DNA from: Symbiodinium kawagutii
Taxonomy: Eukaryota > Sar > Dinophyceae > Suessiales > Symbiodiniaceae
Length of the DNA: 64,000 nt
Assembly: GCA_009767595.1 (NCBI GenBank)
Contig: VSDK01009460.1
Coordinates: 16,254 to 80,253 of the forward strand
Reading direction: 5' to 3'
Position 1 is the first letter of the stretch. The number at the start of each line of letters is the position of its first letter. Of the stretch, positions 30,063 through 38,120 are shown piece by piece. A model generated the notes under the pieces. That model ran no database searches, had not been told where the DNA came from, and was given only the letters and a program-made list of their open reading frames with translations. Both the position numbers and the translations under genes were made by a program.

Positions 30063-31123
30063 TCAACTCTCCAGAGTTCGCTCAAGTTTTAGGCCAGGAC
30101 CAGGATTTCGGAGTGAATTCAGGTAAACACGAGTGAAAGGAGCCAGTTCTTTCTTATTGAGCTTTAGCTCAGCCATCATAGCTAGCCCTTCGTTTAAGTA
30201 AATCCTCGCGGTACGCGAAGCTTGCCAACGCCCCATCAGGAGCAGCTTGTCAAAGCTGTTATGGCGTTCAAACCAAAATGTGGCGCCACCCCTACGTAGA
30301 CTATAAGGGCGAAACTCAAACTGTTCAAGTTTGAGAGCCTCCACACATTGCTTAAACTTGCGACGCCAAGCACTCACAGAAGGCACAAGCTTCTGCCGTG
30401 GAGAAGCTTTTAGCTTCCATGCCCACAGCTTTTTGAGAACATCCTGTACATGAAGGGTAACACTTTCGGCAGCACCAGCACGCTTAGCGCTTTTAGTGAA
30501 GCCGAGGGAAATGATAGCTGGCTTTGAAGCAGCTGACATATAATGGAAGAATTTTGCAAATCACAAAGCTCCCCCGTTCGTAGGAGCGCGTAGAAGCCAA
30601 TGAGTAAGCTGAGTGCAAAGTCAGGATATCCATGAAACATGCTCCATCCCACCATTGCGTGTAGAGCTGCCTCCGGCAGAGTAGGGGCCCGAGCCGGAAT
30701 TTCGTTGACGCTCCAGGTCTTCAGTAGTCTCCATGTAAGTGCTAAACTTCCCTTGAGCCGAGGATCCAAATCCTGAAGGCCAGCGACTGTATCTGACGCT
30801 AAGGCCCTGCCTTTGCCAGAAATCCATAAATGCTCGATGTACTCTGCAACAAGGCTGTCCAACTGCTCCCGCCGACGTGGGAGTTGAATGTGCTCTTCTT
30901 CCAAAAATCTGTAAAACCTTGTACGGGCTGCTTCATAGCGAGTGCGAGTGCGTGGCTGTACTGTCAAGTTTTTCAAAGGACCTAAAGTGCGACGAACTTT
31001 TGCTCTATCTCTTTCAGTGCGACCTTCCACATGCTTTGCTACTTTACCCATTTCTTCTTCACAAAACGGGCCCGGCGAGACGGCCTGTCTGCCGGGTTCT
31101 GGGTCGTATGGATGTATCCCCAA
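30063..31123 (-). pseudogene. Retroelement tyrosine recombinase, frameshifted
   Basis: Two overlapping minus-strand frames make up one protein. The N-terminal frame (31123 to 30410) carries the core-binding region and Y-A-L-L-R-T-G-E-L, the first catalytic arginine context. The C-terminal frame (30539 to 30063) carries Y-S-L-R-R-G-G-A-T, G-R-W-Q-A-S-R-T-A-R-I-Y with the nucleophile tyrosine. Residues switch frame near 30540-30560, next to a CAAAATTC run, consistent with a single-base indel. The 5' frame overlaps the end of the RNase H frame and has no ATG before residue 25. The protein would integrate a circular DNA intermediate. As written it is probably inactive unless translation slips. 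Confidence 0.85.
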
Positions 31124-31272
31124 ATGGGGTGAAGGTCAGCACCGAGTAATAGAGCGTTGATTCTCATCAGGGTCCTTTTCAACTTCCTACTTGACGAACG
31201 GCCACGTGCCAAACTGTGTAAACAAACTAGAGAATCGGTAAGATGGAAAAATTTTGTAGAGGCACTCTTGAG
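31039..31272 (-). pseudogene. C-terminal RNase H segment beyond a nonsense codon
   Basis: In the same frame as pol, directly after its TAA (31273-31275), 77 codons remain open to TAG at 31039. They contain F-H-L-T-D-S-L-V-C and A-R-G-R-S-S-S-R, then T-T-Q-N-P-A-D-R-P-S-R, the conserved D-S and N-P-A-D-x-P-S-R blocks of retroelement RNase H. The single TAA therefore truncates the domain in this copy; the usual protein would continue. Confidence 0.9.
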
Positions 31273-34200
31273 TTATAAAATCCTCCACTTCACCGATGTC
31301 AGAACTGCTCTCATTTCGAGAACATTTATATGTTCACCAGATCGATCCCATTGCCATGAAGCTATGTCTTTCCACTTCCAGAGCTTTGCTGGAATACTCT
31401 GCCTTAAGCGATGGAACTTGACACTTGGTTCTGTTGTTCCTTGCAACATCAAATCTTCACCTTTTACCGACGCAATTCCCAGTAACTGACGGACCAGCTT
31501 TCCCTCAAGAACCTGGGAAGGTTTTGAACGCTGTGGTTGCAACGGTGGGCGAAGAAGAACACCTTGAAGCTGTTTTCCTTGTCCCGGTGTAAGACGCGAC
31601 ACAATTTGCGAAGGTGTCAGCAAGTCACATAACCCAAGTCGACCGCACAGTTGAGAAATCAGCCAAACGATGACTCCCACCTGCCAGGAGTTGCCCAACA
31701 AGGTCAGTCTCAAATTGGTGTAATCCAAACCTCGCTGCTGAGACTTCGGCAAACACGCTTTGGTATAGCCGAGCGGAAATCCCATGATGACTTCACGCTC
31801 TCCCACCGATGGGAGCCGCCACTGGCCACTGGGATTTGTAAGTCCATGACGCTGCGCATATTGATATGGGGGAAATGTATGGTGGTCTTCTTCCCAACGA
31901 CTTCTCTCCAGAGGAGTCAACCGCTCCAAACCAGCGGGTTTGCGGCCAGGAACTGATGAAGGTATAGCCGTGGTAAACGTTGGGAGGTGCTCTCCAGCCA
32001 GCTGCCAACCTTCCTCTAAAAAGGGTGTTGGATTGACTTTGTTGGCAACCTTAACTTGTCCACGTGTCTCCCACTGTTCGTCACTAGGAGCTTGTACCTC
32101 AGTTTCGGCATCCCCAATCAACTCCCAATCGCACCAGTAGAGACGCGGTCGGCGACAAAGTGCAAAACCTAGTGAATCCATTTCCCAAGCTTGCAGCTCG
32201 ACTTCGGCGCTCATGGTACCACAGTCCTCGTTCGACATTGACGCAACGTTTTCCATGAGCAGCTTCACTTGTGCCCAGGGGAACGCAAGCTTGAACAAGC
32301 CAACAACACGCGGTACTTCTTTAAAGAGAACGCTGCGATGATCTCGAAGTGCCCCCCGTTTGTCTGCATTTAATGCAGAAACTCCCTGACAGGGAGGGCC
32401 TGCTCCAATCAAAACAAGACCAGCAGACGGGAACTTTAAGGCGTAGGAGCGCACCAAGTCCATGTCCACAGTGCAAATGTCCTCATGGAAAACTGTATCT
32501 GGGAAATAGCTTTCCACTACTCGGCTTGAAGCTTTGTTTTGTTCAATGCTGATATGTCCGCACATCGGAAGATTGAGTGTGTCACAAGCCACTCGAAGGG
32601 CAGCTATGCCGTCGAACAAACCCACACTGAGCACTTGCACCCAATCAACATCTTCAGGAACATCCCCACGGATGGTGGACAACGCTGCACGGGCACCATA
32701 CGGCGTCAATCCTTGGCTAGAGCATAGCCCTCCCCCAGTTTGGGAGGCATCGCTGCAAGATACCATAGGTGAAAGCTTGCTACCAAAGAACATTTGGCAC
32801 AAAGGCACCAAACACAGAAATCGCACAACTTCCTTGACCACCAACTCAGGCAGTTCCAGTTGCACGACGGGAGGCTGGTGACGAAAGCTCTCCATAAACC
32901 TCCATACTTCATGGAGAGACCCCAAAACAGGTCTTCGGAATGTGGCCATGTAAACAAACCCACCTACCACAACTTGAAGTTCTCGGAGAGTGCAGCGCCC
33001 AATGCGAAGGAGTTCCAACCCTAGGCTGGAGTACTGCAGAATCTTCTGAGGCTTAGGTATAGCTACAGCAAGGTCTCCCAGTATCAAAGCGCCTTGTACT
33101 TCAGAACGGACTTGCCTGGCCACGGCTTTGGCAGGATGTCGCGGCAAACGCAATTGCTCATAAGCTTGCCTCATAGCTAAAATCTTAGGTGAGGGAGTTC
33201 CCCGAATGATGGATGCTGTCTCCCGATCTGCAATCTCCATTTGATCGAAATTGTCCAGGTAAATGCGGTACAGATCATGTCCAGCAGGAAAGGGTTTATC
33301 TCGCCGAACCTCACACTCTCCCCCTCCAGGAGCTTCATCCTTCGACACTGCCCACTTGGTGACATTGCGATGCACATGCTGTGCAATAGATACACTGTTG
33401 CAAAATCCCATTGGCAACACCGCGGCGCTTAAGACACATGGAGTGCCACGCAGGTGCTCGGGTAAAAGATGATCAGCCACTCGGCGACTGAACCCTAAGT
33501 ACTTGCGCCAAGTCCTTGGGACCTGGAACAAATAAAAGAAACAACGTATATCTTCACTACTCACCAAAATTTCTTGGCCTTCATCCAGTGTCAACACATT
33601 CAAGTTGCTAAGCGTAGGTAAAGTGCACATATCGCCCTGCAGTCCTTTGCAGATACTGTTGGCCGCTGTCAAGTTCATAATGAGGCGTTGGGTTTCCAGA
33701 CCATCAACATACTCCCCTTTACCAACAGCAAAAAGACCGTTCATCAAAGGCTCCCCTTGAATGGAGTGAAGCTCGGAGATGGGCATGTATTCACAGATTC
33801 CTCTTTCCACTAATCCTTTACAAAGCAACTCCCAGGAACCTTCCTCAACCTGAACCCGGGGTACCTTGGGGGGAACTTGATGTTCAATCGGTAACAGGTA
33901 CTCTTCAAAGTTGAGGACATAGTGGCGAGTGCCTGCCACACAAAAATCCTCCAACTTTAAACGCCCCACTCCCTCAGGCAAGGAGTTTGCCACCGCCTGC
34001 CAACAGAGTGGCTGGGCTAACCGCACCATATCACCAGAATAATCTACCCCACGGGATTGGAAAAGTTCCCCAAAAGATACTGTTGTATAAGTCTCATCCC
34101 ACACATCAAACCTCTGTAGCTGCTGCTCCACGCTCTTTTTCACTTCGACACGGCTCAGAATCGAAGCCTTGTCTCTTTGGCTCTCTCCTGACATGTCTTC

Positions 34201-34650
34201 TAATGCCAGGTGGACGGCGTGTCCCCACACTTCAGAGACGGATCCAGTTGAAACAGTGGGAACAGGTGAAGTTGAGTGATCATCATGCGTAGGTTCACCT
34301 GCCATGGACGAGGGCTTGCAACAAAAAGAAATACACTGTAGCAAACATGGACCCACCTGGCGCAGGGACAACGTCTGCTTCAATGTTTCGCTGAGGATTT
34401 GACGGACCCCGGCGAGCAGCCTTTGGCCGCATTTGGAAAATTGTTTTCCGGCCCCACTAAATGAATCCGGCTGTACTTCCTCGCCAGCAGCACCACCTGC
34501 CTTTAAGGACAAAGCTGAAGCGCCTCCCACCATAGGAGTCTCCAGCACGAAACTTCTTCCCTCATCTGCCACTTCTGCACCACAACTCTCTCCCACCACA
34601 GGAGTCTCTTCCACCTTTCCTTCCATTCTATCTTTTCCAGCTTCTGCCAT
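31273..34650 (-). CDS. pol: reverse transcriptase, split RNase H and cytosine-5 DNA methyltransferase
   Basis: 1,125 codons from ATG at 34650 (2 nt after the gag TGA) to TAA at 31273. An upstream in-frame extension to 35775 is the shadow of gag, so this ATG is preferred. Reverse transcriptase spans residues ~300-600: R-L-I-M-N-L (322-327), E-D-I-R-C-F-F (motif A, 366-372), L-P-M-G-F-C-N-S (motif B, 412-419), Y-L-D-N (motif C, 464-467; Asn where Asp is usual) and thumb G-G-F-V-Y-M. RNase H begins S-C-S-D-A-S at 631-636. Then a full methyltransferase: F-D-G-I-A (motif I, 679-683), I-E-Q-N (II), G-P-P-C-Q-G (IV, 751-756), M-E-N-V (VI, 799-802), R-R-P-R-L-Y-W (VIII, 833-839), L-G-N-S (X, 985-988). 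RNase H resumes at E-H-I-N-V-L-E-M-R-A-V (1106-1116). The methylase is inserted between the first catalytic Asp and the Glu of RNase H. Confidence 0.93.
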   Translation of the reverse strand: MAEAGKDRMEGKVEETPVVGESCGAEVADEGRSFVLETPMVGGASALSLKAGGAAGEEVQPDSFSGAGKQFSKCGQRLLAGVRQILSETLKQTLSLRQVGPCLLQCISFCCKPSSMAGEPTHDDHSTSPVPTVSTGSVSEVWGHAVHLALEDMSGESQRDKASILSRVEVKKSVEQQLQRFDVWDETYTTVSFGELFQSRGVDYSGDMVRLAQPLCWQAVANSLPEGVGRLKLEDFCVAGTRHYVLNFEEYLLPIEHQVPPKVPRVQVEEGSWELLCKGLVERGICEYMPISELHSIQGEPLMNGLFAVGKGEYVDGLETQRLIMNLTAANSICKGLQGDMCTLPTLSNLNVLTLDEGQEILVSSEDIRCFFYLFQVPRTWRKYLGFSRRVADHLLPEHLRGTPCVLSAAVLPMGFCNSVSIAQHVHRNVTKWAVSKDEAPGGGECEVRRDKPFPAGHDLYRIYLDNFDQMEIADRETASIIRGTPSPKILAMRQAYEQLRLPRHPAKAVARQVRSEVQGALILGDLAVAIPKPQKILQYSSLGLELLRIGRCTLRELQVVVGGFVYMATFRRPVLGSLHEVWRFMESFRHQPPVVQLELPELVVKEVVRFLCLVPLCQMFFGSKLSPMVSCSDASQTGGGLCSSQGLTPYGARAALSTIRGDVPEDVDWVQVLSVGLFDGIAALRVACDTLNLPMCGHISIEQNKASSRVVESYFPDTVFHEDICTVDMDLVRSYALKFPSAGLVLIGAGPPCQGVSALNADKRGALRDHRSVLFKEVPRVVGLFKLAFPWAQVKLLMENVASMSNEDCGTMSAEVELQAWEMDSLGFALCRRPRLYWCDWELIGDAETEVQAPSDEQWETRGQVKVANKVNPTPFLEEGWQLAGEHLPTFTTAIPSSVPGRKPAGLERLTPLERSRWEEDHHTFPPYQYAQRHGLTNPSGQWRLPSVGEREVIMGFPLGYTKACLPKSQQRGLDYTNLRLTLLGNSWQVGVIVWLISQLCGRLGLCDLLTPSQIVSRLTPGQGKQLQGVLLRPPLQPQRSKPSQVLEGKLVRQLLGIASVKGEDLMLQGTTEPSVKFHRLRQSIPAKLWKWKDIASWQWDRSGEHINVLEMRAVLTSVKWRIL
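31645..32634 (-). other. Cytosine-5 DNA methyltransferase domain within pol
   Basis: Residues 673-1002 of pol. Motifs I, II, IV (with the catalytic Cys in P-P-C-Q), VI (E-N-V), VIII (R-x-R) and X are in canonical order with no stop or frame break, so the domain could be catalytically competent. It could methylate element DNA after reverse transcription (inference). Confidence 0.92.
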
Positions 34651-34652
34651 CC

Positions 34653-35873
34653 TCACTTCTTTCCTTCTTGAGCCTGCTGCTTCCCTTCTTCGCTCCTCTT
34701 GCCATCCTTGTATTTCCCTTTTTTGCCTTTTCCTTCTTTGCCTTTGCCTCCCTTGCTGGCTTCGGCTCCTCCGCTGCTTCCCCATGGCCTCATGGAACGG
34801 CTGGCTCTCTGGAGAACACGATCTTCTTGTTCTGCGGCACGTGCTGCTGCTTGCGTTTCCTGCAACGACGCCGGCGCTGCTCGATCGTACGGCAGCAGCT
34901 CCAACCGTTGGGAGATCGTGTAATGCACCCCTGATTGGGTGGACGACAGAGATTTCATCCTCTGAACTGCTACGTCGCACAGTTCGGAAACTCTGCCCTG
35001 CAGAGCCAGATCCACCATGTAGGCAAGCGAGTGGTACTCCCTCGCCATAGCGCCTCCCATCCGAGGAGACACAACCTGACGGAAATACTGAACCGCCAAG
35101 GGCGGCAAGCTTCCTTCCACCTGATGCCACATTTGGCCTTGTGTGGTCATCAGGAGCTCTTTGCTCTCCTGGATCCATGAGGCTGTTAACACCCCAGGAA
35201 AGCGGGAGCCTATCTTTCGAACCAGCAGCGTCTCCCCGAAAAGTTCCTCCTGGTGATCGGCCTCTCTGCTGTCCTCCTCTGTGCTGCTGCTTCCTTTGCT
35301 CCCTTTCGAAGAGCTCCCTGACAAGGAGCTGTCTTTCTTCTTCTTTGTCTTTTTCTTTTTCCGCATCTTCCGGGCCTTGCTGCGGAACTTTCTTCGTATC
35401 ACCGGGTCTGGATCCATCCCGGTCATTCCAAAGACGTCTGAGAGTTCCTTTTTGCTCCTCATCCTCACCTTCCTTGATGAAGCAGCCTTCTCTCCTTCTC
35501 CTTTTTTGTCCTTCTTGTCTTCTTTCTTCTTCTTCTTCTTCTTCTTCGCTTCCTCTCGGTGTTCTCCTTCTCCCACTCCAGGAGCTCGCAACTCTTGTTC
35601 TTCCCTCAAAACTCTCAACTCGTCGTCCTCGCCAACTCCCATAGGATCTCTGATGGCCACTGCATTCGTCATCCACTCCTCTGTCTCTCCTCCTACTTTC
35701 TCTGCCTTCTCCACGTGTACCACGCCGTCTTTCCAGAGGAGCCGGGTGCATGGCTCGTCGCATAGATGAATCCATACTTCCTTGTCTGGCTGCCCACTCA
35801 GATATCGAAGTAGGTTCTCTTGGCGGGTACCCTTCGCTTCCACCCGCACGTAGTGGTCTCCTTCTTGTTCCAC
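34653..35873 (-). CDS. gag-like protein, C-terminal frame
   Basis: 406 codons ending TGA at 34653-34655, then GG and the pol ATG (TGAGGATG). The first 75 residues form a compact mixed domain (Y-V-R-V-E-A-K-G-T-R, V-W-I-H-L-C-D-E-P-C). A Lys/Glu-rich charged stretch follows (poly-K near 110-118 and 180-190), then a helical region with R-E-Y-H-S-L-A-Y-M-V-D-L-A-L-Q-G-R, and a Gly/Lys-rich basic tail likely to bind nucleic acid. No CCHC knuckle. The N-terminus matches the end of the upstream frame at 35798-36160 in content, so the two were probably one reading frame before an indel near 35860. Confidence 0.7.
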   Translation of the reverse strand: MEQEGDHYVRVEAKGTRQENLLRYLSGQPDKEVWIHLCDEPCTRLLWKDGVVHVEKAEKVGGETEEWMTNAVAIRDPMGVGEDDELRVLREEQELRAPGVGEGEHREEAKKKKKKKKEDKKDKKGEGEKAASSRKVRMRSKKELSDVFGMTGMDPDPVIRRKFRSKARKMRKKKKTKKKKDSSLSGSSSKGSKGSSSTEEDSREADHQEELFGETLLVRKIGSRFPGVLTASWIQESKELLMTTQGQMWHQVEGSLPPLAVQYFRQVVSPRMGGAMAREYHSLAYMVDLALQGRVSELCDVAVQRMKSLSSTQSGVHYTISQRLELLPYDRAAPASLQETQAAARAAEQEDRVLQRASRSMRPWGSSGGAEASKGGKGKEGKGKKGKYKDGKRSEEGKQQAQEGKK

Positions 35874-36160
35874 TTAAAACCTTTGGGGACTCCCACCAAT
35901 TCCACGGGAGCGTCCCAGTACTTTCCCCTGATCAGGAGGGCTCCCACCTTAAGGAGATCTGCTATACCCAAACTTTGGAGCTTCACTTCTTCTCGTCCAG
36001 GAACTGCAACCGCTGCCGCTGGCCTCCTCAAGCGAAGTCGTCCACCGCGTGGTCCTCCGGCAGCAGCCTTTGCTCCCCCTCTCCTAGGAGCTGCCTTTGC
36101 CTTTCCTTTGGCCTTTGCCTTAGCCTTTGCTTTGGCTTTAGCGGCGATTTTTGGTGGCAT
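35798..36160 (-). CDS. gag-like fragment with basic alanine-lysine N-terminus
   Basis: Starts M-P-P-K-I-A-A then A-K-A-K-A-K repeats, R-R-G-G-A-K, R-L-R-L-R-R-P-A-A-A, then E-L-V-G-V-P-K-G-F-K-W-N before shifting out of frame. Its ATG overlaps the end of the preceding frame (36138). The basic tract resembles a histone-like nucleic-acid binding tail. Probably part of one gag protein broken by frameshifts. Confidence 0.55.
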   Translation of the reverse strand: MPPKIAAKAKAKAKAKAKGKAKAAPRRGGAKAAAGGPRGGRLRLRRPAAAVAVPGREEVKLQSLGIADLLKVGALLIRGKYWDAPVELVGVPKGFKWNKKETTTCGWKRRVPAKRTYFDI

Positions 36161-36626
36161 GCCACGCCTCCAAACTGCCAGCTTCCCTTATCTGCCTATT
36201 CCTCTCTCTCTTTTTCTTTCCTTTGGCCCGACCGTCCCCAGACCACCACCGCTGGGGTGACCTCCTTGATCGAGGTCGATGAGCAGGAATGGGGCCTCCC
36301 CACCGAGGCAATGGGGGTCTCTCAGGCGAAGGGACGGAGCTCGCCTTCGGAGCTGGCCTCAGTCCTGGTGGTTCTCCTGGAGGCTCAGGTACACGTTGAG
36401 GCGGAGTAACCGGGCTCCTGGAAGCGGGTGATTCTTCACCCCTGAAAACAGGTCTTTCCTCCCTACTAGGAGGCTCTCTTACCTCAGGCTTTTCTTTCTT
36501 CTCGATGGCAGCTCCCTCGACACGGGAGTGAGCAGAAGCTTTGGTTTTCCTCCGGTAGCTTGTTGAACTCTCAGTTGATTTATCCTTGCGGGCTCTTTTG
36601 CGACTCTTGCTTCGCCGCTTCCTCAT
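36138..36626 (-). CDS. gag-like fragment, Arg/Ser/Pro-rich
   Basis: M-R-K-R-R-S-K-S-R-K-R-A-R-K-D-K then a Pro/Glu/Arg-rich disordered region (P-P-Q-R-V-P-E-P-P-G-E-P-P). It continues the composition of the frame at 36580-37140 in a different frame, suggesting an indel near 36600. Confidence 0.5.
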   Translation of the reverse strand: MRKRRSKSRKRARKDKSTESSTSYRRKTKASAHSRVEGAAIEKKEKPEVREPPSREERPVFRGEESPASRSPVTPPQRVPEPPGEPPGLRPAPKASSVPSPERPPLPRWGGPIPAHRPRSRRSPQRWWSGDGRAKGKKKRERNRQIREAGSLEAWHATKNRR

Positions 36627-37140
36627 TTGATTCCTCCCTGGATTTTCTCCTTCTTCTTTCCTTGTCTTTCGGTTTGCTGCTACTGGCTGGCTCGCCGGAT
36701 GGTGCTGGCTCTCGAACAGAAGTGGTGGTGTTCTCAGCCTCGGCCTTAACTGGGCTGGCTTCCTCCTGCTTTGGCTCTTCCTTGGCCTTGACCGATGGCA
36801 GTGGTGTGGTGGCAGGTCCTGTGGTGGCTATAGGGCTCGTTCTTGGTGCCTCCTCTCTTGGATTCGGAGCTCCCCCCTTAGGAGCTGCAACTACTCCCCC
36901 TGTGGCGCTGGGAGTGAACCGAGAAAGGAAACCAGGCGGTGGTGCACCCGGTCCCGGAAAGTGATCAACCCCTGCAGCGTCCTGGATCTGAACTGCAAGG
37001 ATCTGAACTCGCCCTAGCCACGTCTGGACAAAAGCGTTCGACCGTTCAGGTTGGGAGAGCGCCAGCCGAATCCTTGCCAGTGCCAAACAAATGGGGCACC
37101 CGCAGAACTCGATCTGACCTCTCCCTACGGCACACTCCAT
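36580..37140 (-). CDS. gag-like N-terminal frame with cysteine cluster
   Basis: The start is taken at ATG 37140 because an upstream ATG at 37212 uses two bases outside the element. It begins M-E-C-A-V-G-R-G-Q-I-E-F-C-G-C-P-I-C, a C-x(9)-C-x-C-x(2)-C cluster that may bind zinc, followed by a helical L-A-L-A-R-I-R-L-A-L-S and a long Pro/Ala/Thr/Lys disordered region. Confidence 0.6.
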   Translation of the reverse strand: MECAVGRGQIEFCGCPICLALARIRLALSQPERSNAFVQTWLGRVQILAVQIQDAAGVDHFPGPGAPPPGFLSRFTPSATGGVVAAPKGGAPNPREEAPRTSPIATTGPATTPLPSVKAKEEPKQEEASPVKAEAENTTTSVREPAPSGEPASSSKPKDKERRRRKSREESNEEAAKQESQKSPQG

Positions 37141-37146
37141 GCACCG

Positions 37147-37210
37147 ACCCTGAAGCCGAAAACTGCGGGTTGACCCGTGGCTTGTGTCTTTACCTACGGG
37201 GCGAGGATTC
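37147..37210 (-). repeat. Retroelement repeat A1 (5' end)
   Basis: ACCCTGAAGCCGAAAACTGC through GGGGCGAGGATTC, matching A2. The outer base 37210 sets the element's right boundary; beyond it lies AT-rich host sequence. Confidence 0.88.
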
Positions 37211-37610
37211 ATGTATATAACATATAATCATTAAATTTGGCACACCAAAAATAATCAGATCATAAACCATGATGCATGCTACTGGCTGAGAAGGTACTGT
37301 GACGGATGATGCTGGATGATAACGAGGTTGCCTTGAACCGTTCCCAATGGGATTTCTATGGGCCATAACTATTCATGACCCAAATTCATCAATGTCGATG
37401 CCGATGAGTATCAAGTTCCATGAAACAATGTCGCGCTGTTTTGTCCCCCGTCACGTTACGAACCCTGAAAGTCAGCATAGTGACGCTATCTTCAGAAGAG
37501 AGCCGCATGTTTCTAGCGGATTTCATTGGAGACCACCTTGCTGCTTAGCAAGGGTCGCTTGCGACACCTGTGCAACCAAAAACGGGATGAAGATTGTTGA
37601 AGGTACGTCT

Positions 37611-37960
37611 TCACCACTTCACAACTAGACCCGTGTACTGCAACAGATTCCTATGAACACTGTGGCAACAAAGTTGGAACTCTCGTTCATCAAGGCGCGA
37701 AACAGGGTCGGAATCGCAAGTATCGTACGTCTCAGGATATGTCAGGAACCGAACAAGGGCCGAAATGACATCACGAACCTGCGCTACCATCCTGGGTGAT
37801 GAGCTTTCAAGTTCCCTGACTTCTCCCACCATGTTGCTGCAAGCATCTGTAATTAAGCGTTTCATTCCAGCCATGCGACTTTCCGCTTTCTGCGCATTCT
37901 CAAGACCTTCAGATCCAAGAAAGAATTGGCGGTCTTCCTCGAAAAGGTCAGTCAGTGCCT
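37611..37960 (-). pseudogene. Duplicated exon-like block, copy 1
   Basis: After a possible acceptor (AGTATAG near 37960) the minus-strand frame reads A-L-T-D-L-F-E-E-D-R-Q-F-F-L, then G-L-E-N-A-Q-K-A-E-S-R-M-A-G-M-K-R-L-I-T, V-R-E-L-E-S-S, and continues open to a stop at 37611. Helical, charged, unknown family. A second copy with frame damage lies 510-520 bp away. Confidence 0.5.
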
Positions 37961-38120
37961 ATACTCTCGGGAGGTGCACACCTGTCCCTGCAAATTCTTG
38001 CTAGGAACAGGCGCTGCGCCCCTCGAGAGTACGGCCAGGAAGAGTACCCTGCAGAGGCCGCTGGCCACAGTCATGGCTACTACGCAGCCGAGGACAACCA
38101 ATGGCAGCATGTCGTCATCT

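Larger units (their letters stand above)
29150..37210 (-). mobile_element. Tyrosine-recombinase retroelement carrying a DNA methyltransferase
   Basis: An 8.06-kb minus-strand element. Order in transcription: A1 repeat (37210-37147), gag-like frames (37140-34653), pol with reverse transcriptase, RNase H and cytosine-5 methyltransferase (34650-31039), tyrosine recombinase (31123-30063), then B1 (30050-29743), A2 (29742-29680) and B2 (29457-29150). The split direct repeats A1...B1-A2-B2 plus tyrosine recombinase place it near the DIRS/Ngaro/PAT order of retroelements; no integrase or aspartic protease motif is seen. No target duplication is evident, as expected for this integration route. One nonsense codon in RNase H, a frameshift in the recombinase and breaks in gag show that this copy is not autonomous. 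DNMT-bearing retrotransposons have been reported in Symbiodinium, which supports the organism call. Confidence 0.92.

Noticed and set aside
34433-35050. 205-codon plus-strand frame across gag/pol
   Set aside because: Antisense to the retroelement; Ser/Pro/Leu-rich as expected for the complement of Glu/Gly/Lys codons.
34651-35775. N-terminal 375-codon extension of the pol frame
   Set aside because: It overlaps the gag frame in a different register and is Arg/Gly/Glu-rich shadow translation; the ATG just after the gag stop is a better start.
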